Virus record (IMG/VR): IMGVR_UViG_3300009164_000298
Location: 1 to 27,083 of that record
Reading direction: 5' to 3' (one strand)
Length of the DNA: 27,083 nucleotides
Source: a virus
The first letter of the stretch is position 1. Each line of letters begins with the position of its first letter. The notes under the pieces were generated by a model. The model saw only the letters and a list, made by a program, of their open reading frames with translations, made no database searches and was not told the origin of the DNA. Positions 5,773 through 12,000 of this stretch are shown here, in pieces. The position numbers were made by a program, and so were the translations under genes.

Positions 5773-6017
5773 TGTGGAAACATTATTAAAAAGAAACTAG
5801 CATATCGTTCATCTTCTAATGTAAGAGTCCAATGTTTACTTTTTGAATTCTGAGTCCAATGTTTATTAACTACTCCCGGATCCCATGTATGTTTTGCTAT
5901 CCAGCCCTGTCCACCGATACTGTTATGAATGTAATGCAATCTAGGCCCAATATTCTTTGCTAGCCATTGTTCTTCTCTTGCCGTTAATCTATTTTTAAGT
6001 TTAATAGTTATTGCCAT
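5769..6017 (-). CDS. LRW-family small protein, variant ending MFPQ (82 aa)
   Basis: The start is uncertain. ATG at 6017 (MAITIKL...) fits the family, while a GTG at 6032 gives five more residues; neither has a clear upstream ribosome binding site. The protein has QWLAKNIGP, matching the W-x5-G element, and a Trp-rich middle. The C-terminus, LEDERYASFFLIMFPQ, keeps the acid-helix pattern but has lost LRW, and with it the GAGG that would serve the next gene. The next start still overlaps its stop as ATGA. Function unknown. Confidence 0.7.
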   Translation of the reverse strand: MAITIKLKNRLTAREEQWLAKNIGPRLHYIHNSIGGQGWIAKHTWDPGVVNKHWTQNSKSKHWTLTLEDERYASFFLIMFPQ

Positions 6018-6262
6018 CTCAATTGAAACCACATTAAATGTTTTTCTTCAGTAAAACTAAATCGATCCTGCCTAACTGTCCAAACGCCAGCGGTGAAGCC
6101 AATGCTCCATTTGGGACCAAGTGTGGCTCGGCACCATTCTTCAGCTTTGAAAGTTGTAAATCTATCAAGGCGGGTTTCGTATGGTAGGGCAGTAGTTATC
6201 ACACGGTCAACATAGTCATACCATGTTTCATCATTGGGTTTGTATTTAATAAATGGCATCAT
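6008..6262 (-). CDS. LRW-family small protein (84 aa)
   Basis: Start chosen at the ATG at 6262 because it overlaps the upstream TGA as ATGA; ATG at 6268 adds two residues. The family elements are clear: a helix ending EEWCRATLGP, a strand pair (GVWTVRQDRFSF) and the C-terminal EEKHLMWFQLRWQ. Here the Arg codon is AGA, so the GAGG ribosome binding site is degraded to GAGA. Function unknown; probably a small alpha/beta domain. Confidence 0.75.
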   Translation of the reverse strand: MMPFIKYKPNDETWYDYVDRVITTALPYETRLDRFTTFKAEEWCRATLGPKWSIGFTAGVWTVRQDRFSFTEEKHLMWFQLRWQ

Positions 6263-6447
6263 TCCCATCGCATCCTAAACCAAAGAGCATCTTTACTATC
6301 ACTAAAATGATAATCCACTTTTGATCGACTTGTATCTTCATTGATATGCCAAGTTGAACTACGATAACTTTTACAATGTTCTCTAGCCCACTGAGATGGA
6401 GTTTCTTTATCATGGGATCTAAGTGGTAGTGTTATAGTATGTCTCAT
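6259..6447 (-). CDS. LRW-family small protein (62 aa)
   Basis: ATG at 6447 is chosen over a GTG at 6453. It overlaps the upstream TGA (ATGA) and sits five bases after GAGG, which is formed by the Leu-Arg codons of the preceding gene. The 62-residue protein has SQWAREHC in the helix position and ends SDSKDALWFRMRWE. It is one of the shortest members. Function unknown. Confidence 0.75.
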   Translation of the reverse strand: MRHTITLPLRSHDKETPSQWAREHCKSYRSSTWHINEDTSRSKVDYHFSDSKDALWFRMRWE

Positions 6448-6662
6448 TGCCACCTCAACTTAAACCACATACGATGTTTCTCATCTTTGACACTCCAAAC
6501 ATCCATACCCGCCATTGTGCCTTCTAATGCTACAAGTATACTCTTTTCCCAGCACCAATCGTATATGTTTGCTCTTAATGTTGATGGCAACATAGTGTCA
6601 GTAGACTCAACCATACGAACATAACCCTTGTCAGTCATTTTCCATTCTTCTAAATTAATCAT
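6444..6662 (-). CDS. LRW-family small protein (72 aa)
   Basis: The ATG at 6662 overlaps the upstream TGA (ATGA) and follows GAGGTGGCA; a GTG at 6668 is less likely. The 72-residue protein has the element YDWCWEKS without the usual Gly, then a strand DVWSVKD, and ends EKHRMWFKLRWQ. Its final codons TTG AGG TGG CAA form the GAGG for the next gene. Function unknown. Confidence 0.78.
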   Translation of the reverse strand: MINLEEWKMTDKGYVRMVESTDTMLPSTLRANIYDWCWEKSILVALEGTMAGMDVWSVKDEKHRMWFKLRWQ

Positions 6663-6898
6663 TGCCACCTCAACACAAATAAAATATACTCTTGTTCACA
6701 CAAGAACTTGAATCTAAATGCATCACCTTCTCCGCCTTCTGCAAAGATTAACGGATACTTGCGTTCTTCACGCAACCAGTGAAGTGCTTCAAAATAAGTT
6801 TGATAGTCAGGTACGGTAGCATAAATCCATTTGTTGCGCCTACAATGAGGCTTGTGACGGCAAAAGTCTTCCTGTGTTAGCGTGGTAGTTTCCGTCAT
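6659..6898 (-). CDS. LRW-family small protein (79 aa)
   Basis: The ATG at 6898 overlaps the upstream TGA and follows GAGGTGGTC, so I prefer it to the ATG at 6925, which adds nine residues. The N-terminal part has a Cys/His pair (FCRHKPHCRRNKW) that might bind a metal. The middle helix ends ALHWLREE. The C-terminus, EQEYILFVLRWQ, matches the family. The last codons TTG AGG TGG CAA carry the next ribosome binding site. Function unknown. Confidence 0.78.
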   Translation of the reverse strand: MTETTTLTQEDFCRHKPHCRRNKWIYATVPDYQTYFEALHWLREERKYPLIFAEGGEGDAFRFKFLCEQEYILFVLRWQ

Positions 6899-7200
6899 GA
6901 CCACCTCAGCATGAACCACTCGCAATCTGCCTTGTCCCTAAACAAAAACTTAGCATTGTTGACATACCATCTATCACCCGGAGTCCATACTCCGGGTGCA
7001 CCGGGTGTGCCACTGGGTCCAAATATGTTAACACACCAAGCAATCATTTCATTCCATTCAAACGATGATATTATGGGGTCAATTTGATGATAAGGCATGC
7101 CATATACATGTGCTGTTCCACCATAATTTATACTACGCATTGCCGCCCATCCACCATTAGATCCATATAACTTATTGGTCATTTGCCTTTTCTTAATCAT
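6895..7200 (-). CDS. LRW-family small protein (101 aa), longest member
   Basis: ATG at 7200 overlaps the upstream TGA (ATGA); ATG at 7206 adds two residues. The N-terminal 35 residues are extra (Gly/Tyr/His-rich). The core follows: a helix ending MIAWCVNIFGP, a Gly/Pro-rich loop, a strand (KFLFRDK) and the ending ADCEWFMLRWS. Its last codons CTG AGG TGG TCA carry the GAGG for the next gene. Function unknown. Confidence 0.78.
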   Translation of the reverse strand: MIKKRQMTNKLYGSNGGWAAMRSINYGGTAHVYGMPYHQIDPIISSFEWNEMIAWCVNIFGPSGTPGAPGVWTPGDRWYVNNAKFLFRDKADCEWFMLRWS

Positions 7201-7433
7201 TGCCATTTCAATGCAAAGAATATTGCATCACGTTCTTTTTCAAAATTAAAAATAACTTTTTCAAAAAATGAGTTATCATCAACACTATAGGCTCCTATAC
7301 ATTTCTTTTTACACCAACTAATTCCTCTTTCAATCTTAACATCAAATTCAGAGGTGTAGTAATCAGGATGAAATTCTAGTGTTATTTTATATTTTAATTT
7401 GCGGGCAATACTACGTCTTTGCTTACTGTTCAT
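7197..7433 (-). CDS. LRW-family small protein (78 aa)
   Basis: The ATG at 7433 overlaps the stop of the glutamine amidotransferase-like gene as ATGA. The protein has a basic N-terminus (NSKQRRSIARKLK), then the helix element ISWCKKKCIG, and ends KERDAIFFALKWQ. Lys replaces Arg in the terminal motif (codon AAA), so the ribosome binding site offered to the next gene is weaker. Function unknown. Confidence 0.75.
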   Translation of the reverse strand: MNSKQRRSIARKLKYKITLEFHPDYYTSEFDVKIERGISWCKKKCIGAYSVDDNSFFEKVIFNFEKERDAIFFALKWQ

Positions 7434-8074
7434 CTACTCATTAATTCATTTGTAAAGTTAAGTAAAAGTTTGTGATGTACACCGTCATGGTAATGTGCTT
7501 TCATCCAGCTATAGCTTTCATACCAGAATGGTTGACTTTCTGGGTGACACCCAATCAATCCTAATCTATTTTGAAATATAGCCATTGCATCTCCATTACT
7601 ATAAGTAGCAACTGTCTCAAACTTTGTGTCATCGCCCACTAACGCACATCCATCATACCAAAAAAGTTTCATTGGTTCGCCTCTCCAAGTGATAGGCATG
7701 TTTTTTGCATGTGGTCTACGTGTGTCAGTTCCCGGACGGTTTAAGTATTGTACAGCATCTACGTCTTTAAGTAAAGAGAAATAGTGCAAACCTGCCCAAT
7801 ATGCACCCATACATATTCCCAGATATCTACCACCATTATTAATAAAATCAATCACTCGTTCACCATTGTGTTGGAAGAGTTTTTTGTAACTGTCGCTGTC
7901 TCCAAACCCACCAGGAACGGCTATCATATCAACTCCGTTAAAGAAGTCTTTTTCTAGTCTGTTCTTGGAAAAAAGTTTAAAGTTGTACTGAGAATCCAAA
8001 GAACTGATTATTCCATTGGAACTCTGTACTGAGCATTTTGGGTCTGCTACGAAAAGGGCGATTGTTGGCTTCAT
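7430..8074 (-). CDS. Class I glutamine amidotransferase-like protein (BPL_N type)
   Basis: This 214-residue protein has a complete class I amidotransferase triad. Cys88 lies in GICMGAY, and His177 and Glu179 in CHPES. A PGGFGD loop near residues 54-59 and GGRYLGICMG place it with the biotin-protein-ligase N-terminal-like (BPL_N) branch rather than with the CTP synthase or GMP synthase types. It lacks a synthetase partner domain. Some phages fuse an amidotransferase to QueC to amidate preQ0 in DNA; a similar ammonia-supplying role here is inference. The ATG at 8074 has no strong ribosome binding site, and a 9-bp hairpin (8079-8104) lies in its leader. It sits inside the LRW array. Confidence 0.78.
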   Translation of the reverse strand: MKPTIALFVADPKCSVQSSNGIISSLDSQYNFKLFSKNRLEKDFFNGVDMIAVPGGFGDSDSYKKLFQHNGERVIDFINNGGRYLGICMGAYWAGLHYFSLLKDVDAVQYLNRPGTDTRRPHAKNMPITWRGEPMKLFWYDGCALVGDDTKFETVATYSNGDAMAIFQNRLGLIGCHPESQPFWYESYSWMKAHYHDGVHHKLLLNFTNELMSR

Positions 8075-8078
8075 TAGA

Positions 8079-8104
8079 GTAATATTTAGTTGTTGAAATA
8101 TTAC
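8079..8104 (-). promoter_or_regulatory. 9-bp perfect hairpin before the amidotransferase start
   Basis: GTAATATTT and AAATATTAC pair perfectly over 9 bp around an 8-base loop, five bases upstream of the ATG at 8074. The stem is AT-rich. It could block or present the start of the amidotransferase gene, or be a protein site. It also resembles the GTAATACT dyads at 418-434 and 789-803. Confidence 0.45.
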
Positions 8105-8108
8105 ACTA

Positions 8109-8333
8109 TTATAACCACCTTAAGCTAAAAAAGATAGCGTCTTTCTCATCTTGGAAATAAAAATCCATATAATCTTCCGTACAAACTGTACTGAATCTAT
8201 GCCCAGGCAACCCGAATTTCTCAAGGGCCCAGGCACAGGTCTCATTCCATTTCTCGTTTTCATCGTCCCACAGATTCTGTGTACTCCAGGGTAGTCGGAC
8301 TTTGTACTCGTTCTTGTGAGTTTTCTCAACCAT
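8109..8333 (-). CDS. LRW-family small protein (74 aa)
   Basis: The 74-residue protein has WNETCAWALEKFG in the helix position, strands through MDFYFQD, and the ending EKDAIFFSLRWL. It is one of the clearest members. The AGG TGG codons are kept at its 3' end although the next start (8074) is too far away for that ribosome binding site, which shows the LRW residues are also kept for protein reasons. The ATG at 8333 overlaps the end of the 8326-8565 gene. Function unknown. Confidence 0.75.
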   Translation of the reverse strand: MVEKTHKNEYKVRLPWSTQNLWDDENEKWNETCAWALEKFGLPGHRFSTVCTEDYMDFYFQDEKDAIFFSLRWL

Positions 8334-8565
8334 TAATACGAAACTTCTTTAGATAGTCTTTAGCAACATCTAAGTTTTCAGCATCATACACTGGTTTCTC
8401 TGGTTCGTCAGGTGTCGTAAAATGACACAGTGTCATATCTAACCCAAACTTACTAGCATAATAATCAACAAGACTGTCAATCAATGCACCAAGCATTTTT
8501 TCATCTAAACAATCTAGCCCTTTAATATTTAATTGGTATTGGTTGAAATCTTCATCATCATTCAT
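8326..8565 (-). CDS. Small acidic phage protein (79 aa)
   Basis: This 79-residue acidic protein opens with NDDEDFNQYQLNIKGLDCLD and has a helix MLGALIDSLVDYYASKFG, then a TTPDEPEKPVYDAEN segment and a helix. It is not a member of the LRW family. ATG at 8565 has GAGG nine bases upstream, contributed by the end of the 8567-8920 gene. Function unknown. Confidence 0.72.
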   Translation of the reverse strand: MNDDEDFNQYQLNIKGLDCLDEKMLGALIDSLVDYYASKFGLDMTLCHFTTPDEPEKPVYDAENLDVAKDYLKKFRING

Positions 8566-8566
8566 T

Positions 8567-8920
8567 TTAATCTACCTCATTTTCGTATGGAACATCTACC
8601 CAGCCAAGTTTCAAAAAATCTTCTTCAATCTCCTCAGTTATTACACCTTCGGGTGCATATCCTTCTCCTTCATCTCTAATACCAGAACAGTACCAATCCA
8701 AATAATCACCTTCTTCGAGAATTTTTGCTACAAGTCCACCTGCATAACGCCAAGTACAAGCCCAAGTTTCTTCTTTTAGAATAGGCCAAATCTCACGCTT
8801 TTGCCATTCTGTGTTACACAAGGCTGCATATATGTTTTGTGCATAGGATTTATTAACTTTTGCTTTTGAAACAATCCAATCACAATGCAACAAATCATGT
8901 TCTAAATTGGGTTTATTCAT
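8567..8920 (-). CDS. Conserved phage protein (117 aa), unknown function
   Basis: The pattern ALCNTEWQKREIWPILKEETW, then WRYAGGLVAKI, then YLDWYCSGI and a Glu-rich end with LGW is one I associate with an uncharacterised protein common in aquatic phages. ATG at 8920 is chosen because it overlaps the upstream TGA as ATGA and follows GAGGTTTGC; ATG at 8941 would add seven residues. It lies between two LRW-family genes and is probably cotranslated with them. Confidence 0.8.
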   Translation of the reverse strand: MNKPNLEHDLLHCDWIVSKAKVNKSYAQNIYAALCNTEWQKREIWPILKEETWACTWRYAGGLVAKILEEGDYLDWYCSGIRDEGEGYAPEGVITEEIEEDFLKLGWVDVPYENEVD

Positions 8921-9105
8921 GCAAACCTCAGTAAGAACCATGCCTTCTTTGCATCTGACTGAAAAGAAAATGTTTTACTATATCTATTGTAAAATGCACC
9001 ATATTCTTTTGTTAACCATTCGTTGATTGACAAATCAGATTCCCAATGAATGTTGTCATAATAGTAATCAACAATTTTTGGATACAATGAAAGAGTGTCA
9101 GACAT
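8917..9105 (-). CDS. LRW-family small protein, ends LRFA (62 aa)
   Basis: First member of the array in transcription order. It has INEWLTKEYGAF in the W-x5-G position and ends FQSDAKKAWFLLRFA. The last codons CTG AGG TTT GCA TGA put GAGG five bases before the next ATG. Phe replaces Trp, yet the nucleotide spacing is the same. ATG at 9105 overlaps the end of the RNase H-like gene and has GAGG about nine bases upstream. Confidence 0.75.
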   Translation of the reverse strand: MSDTLSLYPKIVDYYYDNIHWESDLSINEWLTKEYGAFYNRYSKTFSFQSDAKKAWFLLRFA

Positions 9106-10117
9106 TTACTGTTTCCTCAAGCTTACCTGTGTATGGTGCGTTCAACCACCGTGCATAGGTGTCCGCTTGTTCGCTAATCTTCTGCAAATCATACCTACCA
9201 CAGAGTTTTAGAAAGTGTACTCCCACGCTAGGGGTTATTACTCTACGCACATCTTTACGAATAGAATTGTCAATTGCTTGTTTTATATTATCAGGTTGCG
9301 CTGTAAGGTCAATCAGCATTTTATTTCTTTGATAACAATCTCGTACAAGCTGTTCTTCATTATTATGGTCCATCCAACGCTGGAGCATAAAATTGTTGAA
9401 TTTGTAGCCCTGTTTTTTTCGATCCTCAAACGCTTCACGAATACCTACACGATTCTTAGAACCTTTTTCGGGTGCTCGGGGATATGCTGTGAATACATTG
9501 TCAGATGCGTCTCCTCTGACGCACTTCAAAAATAATATGTACTCGGGATCTTCTAATAGTTTGGGTTGTTTAGTTTTCTTATCTATTACCGGTTTACCAT
9601 TATCTTTAAAAACTCCGTTGATTGTGACTAGTTCATTTGCGACACCTGAATATCTTGAAACTTTGTCAGTGATTAATTGGTCAAAATCCGTATCTGTTGA
9701 AATTATGTAGTGGTTGTCATCTGGATGCAATGCGATGAATCTTGCAATCATATCATCAGCCTCAGCTTCGGGATGCCTGAGTACACTTACATTGGTCTTT
9801 TCTGTAATGTATTGGGTAAACTTAGAATATGTGTCCCAAAACATGGCGTTTTCCTCGACCTCAGCCTCAGTAACTGACATTGCATCAACTATGCGGTTCT
9901 TTTTATACGGACCATATACGGCCTTCCTCCACGATTTACCTTCGAGACAAAAGACCGTATGGTCAATTCCATATCGTTTTACTGCTTGATTAACACTAGC
10001 AAGTGTTAAGTGCAAGGCCATCCCGATTTTTTCTTCTAGTGTAGAGTTGCGACTAGCCACATGTCTTGCCCGAAAGAAAGTGTTTGCTGTATCGATGAGT
10101 GCGTATTTGTGTGTCAT
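9098..10117 (-). CDS. rnh: T4 RNase H-like 5'-3' nuclease (FEN family)
   Basis: This 339-residue protein has the FEN/T4 RNase H acidic residues in order: ALIDTANTFFRAR (first Asp), HPEAEADDMIARF (acidic cluster), ISTDTDFDQLI (paired Asp) and VRGDASDNV (helix-hairpin-helix Asp pair). T4 RNase H is 305 residues. The known role of the family is removal of RNA primers and flaps from Okazaki fragments, working with the polymerase and clamp also present here. The ATG at 10117 lacks a Shine-Dalgarno, and the promoter at 10124-10152 puts the predicted start on that A, so a leaderless message is likely. Confidence 0.87.
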   Translation of the reverse strand: MTHKYALIDTANTFFRARHVASRNSTLEEKIGMALHLTLASVNQAVKRYGIDHTVFCLEGKSWRKAVYGPYKKNRIVDAMSVTEAEVEENAMFWDTYSKFTQYITEKTNVSVLRHPEAEADDMIARFIALHPDDNHYIISTDTDFDQLITDKVSRYSGVANELVTINGVFKDNGKPVIDKKTKQPKLLEDPEYILFLKCVRGDASDNVFTAYPRAPEKGSKNRVGIREAFEDRKKQGYKFNNFMLQRWMDHNNEEQLVRDCYQRNKMLIDLTAQPDNIKQAIDNSIRKDVRRVITPSVGVHFLKLCGRYDLQKISEQADTYARWLNAPYTGKLEETVNV

Positions 10118-10123
10118 GTGTAT

Positions 10124-10152
10124 ATTCTATCAGGTTTGTGATTTACTGTCAA
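10124..10152 (-). promoter_or_regulatory. Sigma70 promoter with leaderless geometry
   Basis: On the minus strand TTGACA (10147-10152), 17-base spacer, TAGAAT (10124-10129). Seven bases after the -10 is position 10117, the A of the nuclease ATG. The GTAAA after the -35 is shared with the promoter at 11923-11951. Confidence 0.8.
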
Positions 10153-10154
10153 AG

Positions 10155-10586
10155 TTAAAAGCCTTCAAGGTATTTTTCTGGGTACTTTAATGCATTTTTC
10201 ATAAAATCTTTCAAATTGGGTGTATCTCGGGTAATGGGTAAATACTCTTTCTTCACAATAAAGATGCCCGGAATCTTTGCAATTTTTTTACGATAGTATT
10301 CTTCTAGGACATCAACAGTAATACCTGTGTCTTTGATGTTGATGTATTCAGTACGATTGTATCCATTGAATTTAGAAAAATGTTTTTTGAAATACACCTT
10401 TCCGTCATCCTCTAGAGTACGAATCAATCCATCAAGTCCGGGACGTGCAATGCATAAAAAAGGAATAGTGACTTTGTTGCCACCCTTTTCATAGCCGGGG
10501 ATGCGAGAACTTAAGTCCTCAGTAATCCCTGGCTTTGAAAATTCATCTTTATTTTGCACGAATGCAACATAAAGACCTTGTGTCAT
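10155..10586 (-). CDS. GIY-YIG/T5orf172-like domain protein (143 aa)
   Basis: The N-terminus (LYVAFVQNKDEFSKPGITED, then LSSRIPGYEKGG) resembles the T5orf172/MUG113 branch of the GIY-YIG nuclease fold: a strand, the K-x-GIT loop and an Arg-containing helix. A later Glu that could complete the site is not certain, so activity is unproven. Its ATG at 10586 overlaps the stop of the ParB-like gene as ATGA. The pair may act together on DNA. It could instead be an inactive DNA-binding relative. Confidence 0.55.
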   Translation of the reverse strand: MTQGLYVAFVQNKDEFSKPGITEDLSSRIPGYEKGGNKVTIPFLCIARPGLDGLIRTLEDDGKVYFKKHFSKFNGYNRTEYINIKDTGITVDVLEEYYRKKIAKIPGIFIVKKEYLPITRDTPNLKDFMKNALKYPEKYLEGF

Positions 10587-11890
10587 GCTGAAATCAAGTT
10601 TTGTGTTTCTTGAGGGAGTGCATGAAACAGAGTGTAATCATTGTCATTATAATCTTCTAAAAAATTCTTAGAAATATTTTTGAATGTACCACCGTGTTGA
10701 TAGTAAATTTGCAACAATAATGCCAATGACGCATCTGGTGGTGTACTGCCGGGCACCTTCTCACCGGGGTTTGCGGTCTTATACCATTTAGTATAAGTTG
10801 ATTCAGCCAGACGACGGAACTCGGCAGGTGATCCGGAAATATTACGAATTATATTACCCAGTATAGTTACAAATTCTTTAGTTTGTGCATCCTTCAGTGA
10901 CTTTGTACTTTTAATTTTACTACGCAAATTTACCATGGGTAATACTTCAGACGAATCGACAGAACGGTCATCCCAATTCCATTGATGAATTTGACACCAC
11001 CAATGCATTTCTTCATCTGATAAATTCTTCAACAATTCAACACGATTAAATGCACCTGCTTTATCAATGTTTTCGTCATCTTGTTCATGCACAGGAATAA
11101 TACCGTAGCTTTCCATAATAACTTGTTTTGCGTAAGCATCTTCATACAAGTCTTGTGTAATTGTATTAGGGTTGTCTTGTCGTTTAGACAATACATAATT
11201 CTTCCACTTGTCAAAGTAAACAAGTTTCAATTTATCACCGCCGTTGATACCCAAGAAGTGTTCACGTGCAAATGTAAAATTATGAAACTCAACTACTTGG
11301 CATTTTACTTTAACATCAAGCCAATTATCAGCAGTGATACCATCTGATTCAAAGTATCCCCACTTAGCAAACACACCGTATGTTACCGCAGTATGTTGAC
11401 CGTCGATGATATAGTAATAAAATTTGTTCTTGTGTTTAATTTTCAATACATTAACATACTGAACTTTTTTCTCATCATATTTTTCTATGATTTTTTTGAT
11501 ATGACCGTTATTAACAGGTCGTTGTACTGCTATCGCACTCATCAAGTCACGTAGTGAAATTTCTTGATAGTAGGGCAAATTCTTAAAAGAAATTGTCAAA
11601 TCTTCTTTTTTAATATTACGCTGTGCAATGTTACTCAATGGATCAGCAATAAAATTATCGACTAATTCTTGTAGTGTCTTAGCCTCATGATCTCCGGGTT
11701 TTTTATCTAATGTATTGACCGCACGTTCAACAACTTCACCCGCTGATCCAGCATTAGTATTTTCAAAAATATCTATAGGTGTATTCATAATATTTTTGAT
11801 AAGTTGTTTCTTTGCTTTTTTGGCACTGGGTTTTTTGACAGTTACTTTAGTCATAGGTGCCTTTTTTGATTTTACTTTTGCAAGTTCCAT
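10583..11890 (-). CDS. ParB/DGQHR-like DNA-binding protein (435 aa)
   Basis: After a Lys/Ala-rich basic N-terminus (residues 1-35), the region around residues 110-175 carries a ParB-like signature: LMSAIAVQRPVNNGHIKKI followed by YYIIDGQHTAVTYG. This matches the ParB/DGQHR nuclease-like fold, in which the D-G-Q-H loop binds nucleotide or acts as the nuclease site. The C-terminal half is helical and unassigned. The gene has its own promoter (11923-11951) and GGAG before the ATG. It is coupled by ATGA to the GIY-YIG-like gene. A role in DNA processing or partition is inference. Confidence 0.65.
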   Translation of the reverse strand: MELAKVKSKKAPMTKVTVKKPSAKKAKKQLIKNIMNTPIDIFENTNAGSAGEVVERAVNTLDKKPGDHEAKTLQELVDNFIADPLSNIAQRNIKKEDLTISFKNLPYYQEISLRDLMSAIAVQRPVNNGHIKKIIEKYDEKKVQYVNVLKIKHKNKFYYYIIDGQHTAVTYGVFAKWGYFESDGITADNWLDVKVKCQVVEFHNFTFAREHFLGINGGDKLKLVYFDKWKNYVLSKRQDNPNTITQDLYEDAYAKQVIMESYGIIPVHEQDDENIDKAGAFNRVELLKNLSDEEMHWWCQIHQWNWDDRSVDSSEVLPMVNLRSKIKSTKSLKDAQTKEFVTILGNIIRNISGSPAEFRRLAESTYTKWYKTANPGEKVPGSTPPDASLALLLQIYYQHGGTFKNISKNFLEDYNDNDYTLFHALPQETQNLISA

Positions 11891-11922
11891 GATTGCTCCA
11901 CATAGCTGTTAAAGAAGTACAT

Positions 11923-11951
11923 AGTATAGCACCGATTGGGTTTACCGTCAA
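11923..11951 (-). promoter_or_regulatory. Sigma70 promoter for the ParB-like gene
   Basis: On the minus strand TTGACG (11946-11951), 17-base spacer, TATACT (11923-11928). The start near 11916 gives a leader of about 26 bases with GGAG before the ATG at 11890. AAGTATTACATT lies just upstream of the -35, as at the promoter at 378-406. Confidence 0.82.
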
Positions 11952-11961
11952 ACAAAAATGT

Positions 11962-11986
11962 AATACTTTTGTCTAAGAATAGTATT
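11962..11986 (-). terminator. Weak stem-loop followed by T run
   Basis: On the minus strand AATACT and AGTATT form a 6-bp stem with a 13-base loop, followed by ACATTTTTG. It lies after the HNH gene stop (12001) and before the promoter at 11923-11951. The order fits a terminator plus promoter cassette. The stem has only one G-C pair, so termination would be weak. Confidence 0.4.
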
Positions 11987-12000
11987 GAGAAGTTAATTAA

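Larger units (their letters stand above)
5288..9105 (-). repeat. Tandem array of eleven diverged LRW small-protein genes
   Basis: Eleven short genes (5288, 5557, 5769, 6008, 6259, 6444, 6659, 6895, 7197, 8109 and 8917 as left ends) encode 62-101 residue proteins. They share a helix often ending W-C/L/A-x4-G, one or two strands, and a C-terminal acid-rich turn plus helix usually ending F-x-LRW-x. Nine of the ten junctions between array genes and the next gene overlap or touch. Three other genes (7430, 8326, 8567) are interspersed. Sequence identity outside the motifs is low, so the duplications look old, or the members arrived separately. Confidence 0.75.

Noticed and set aside
5288-9105. CRISPR-like or DNA-level direct repeats in the small-gene array
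   Set aside because: The recurring GAGGTGGCAATGA strings are irregularly spaced by whole genes and read as codons; there are no uniform spacers.
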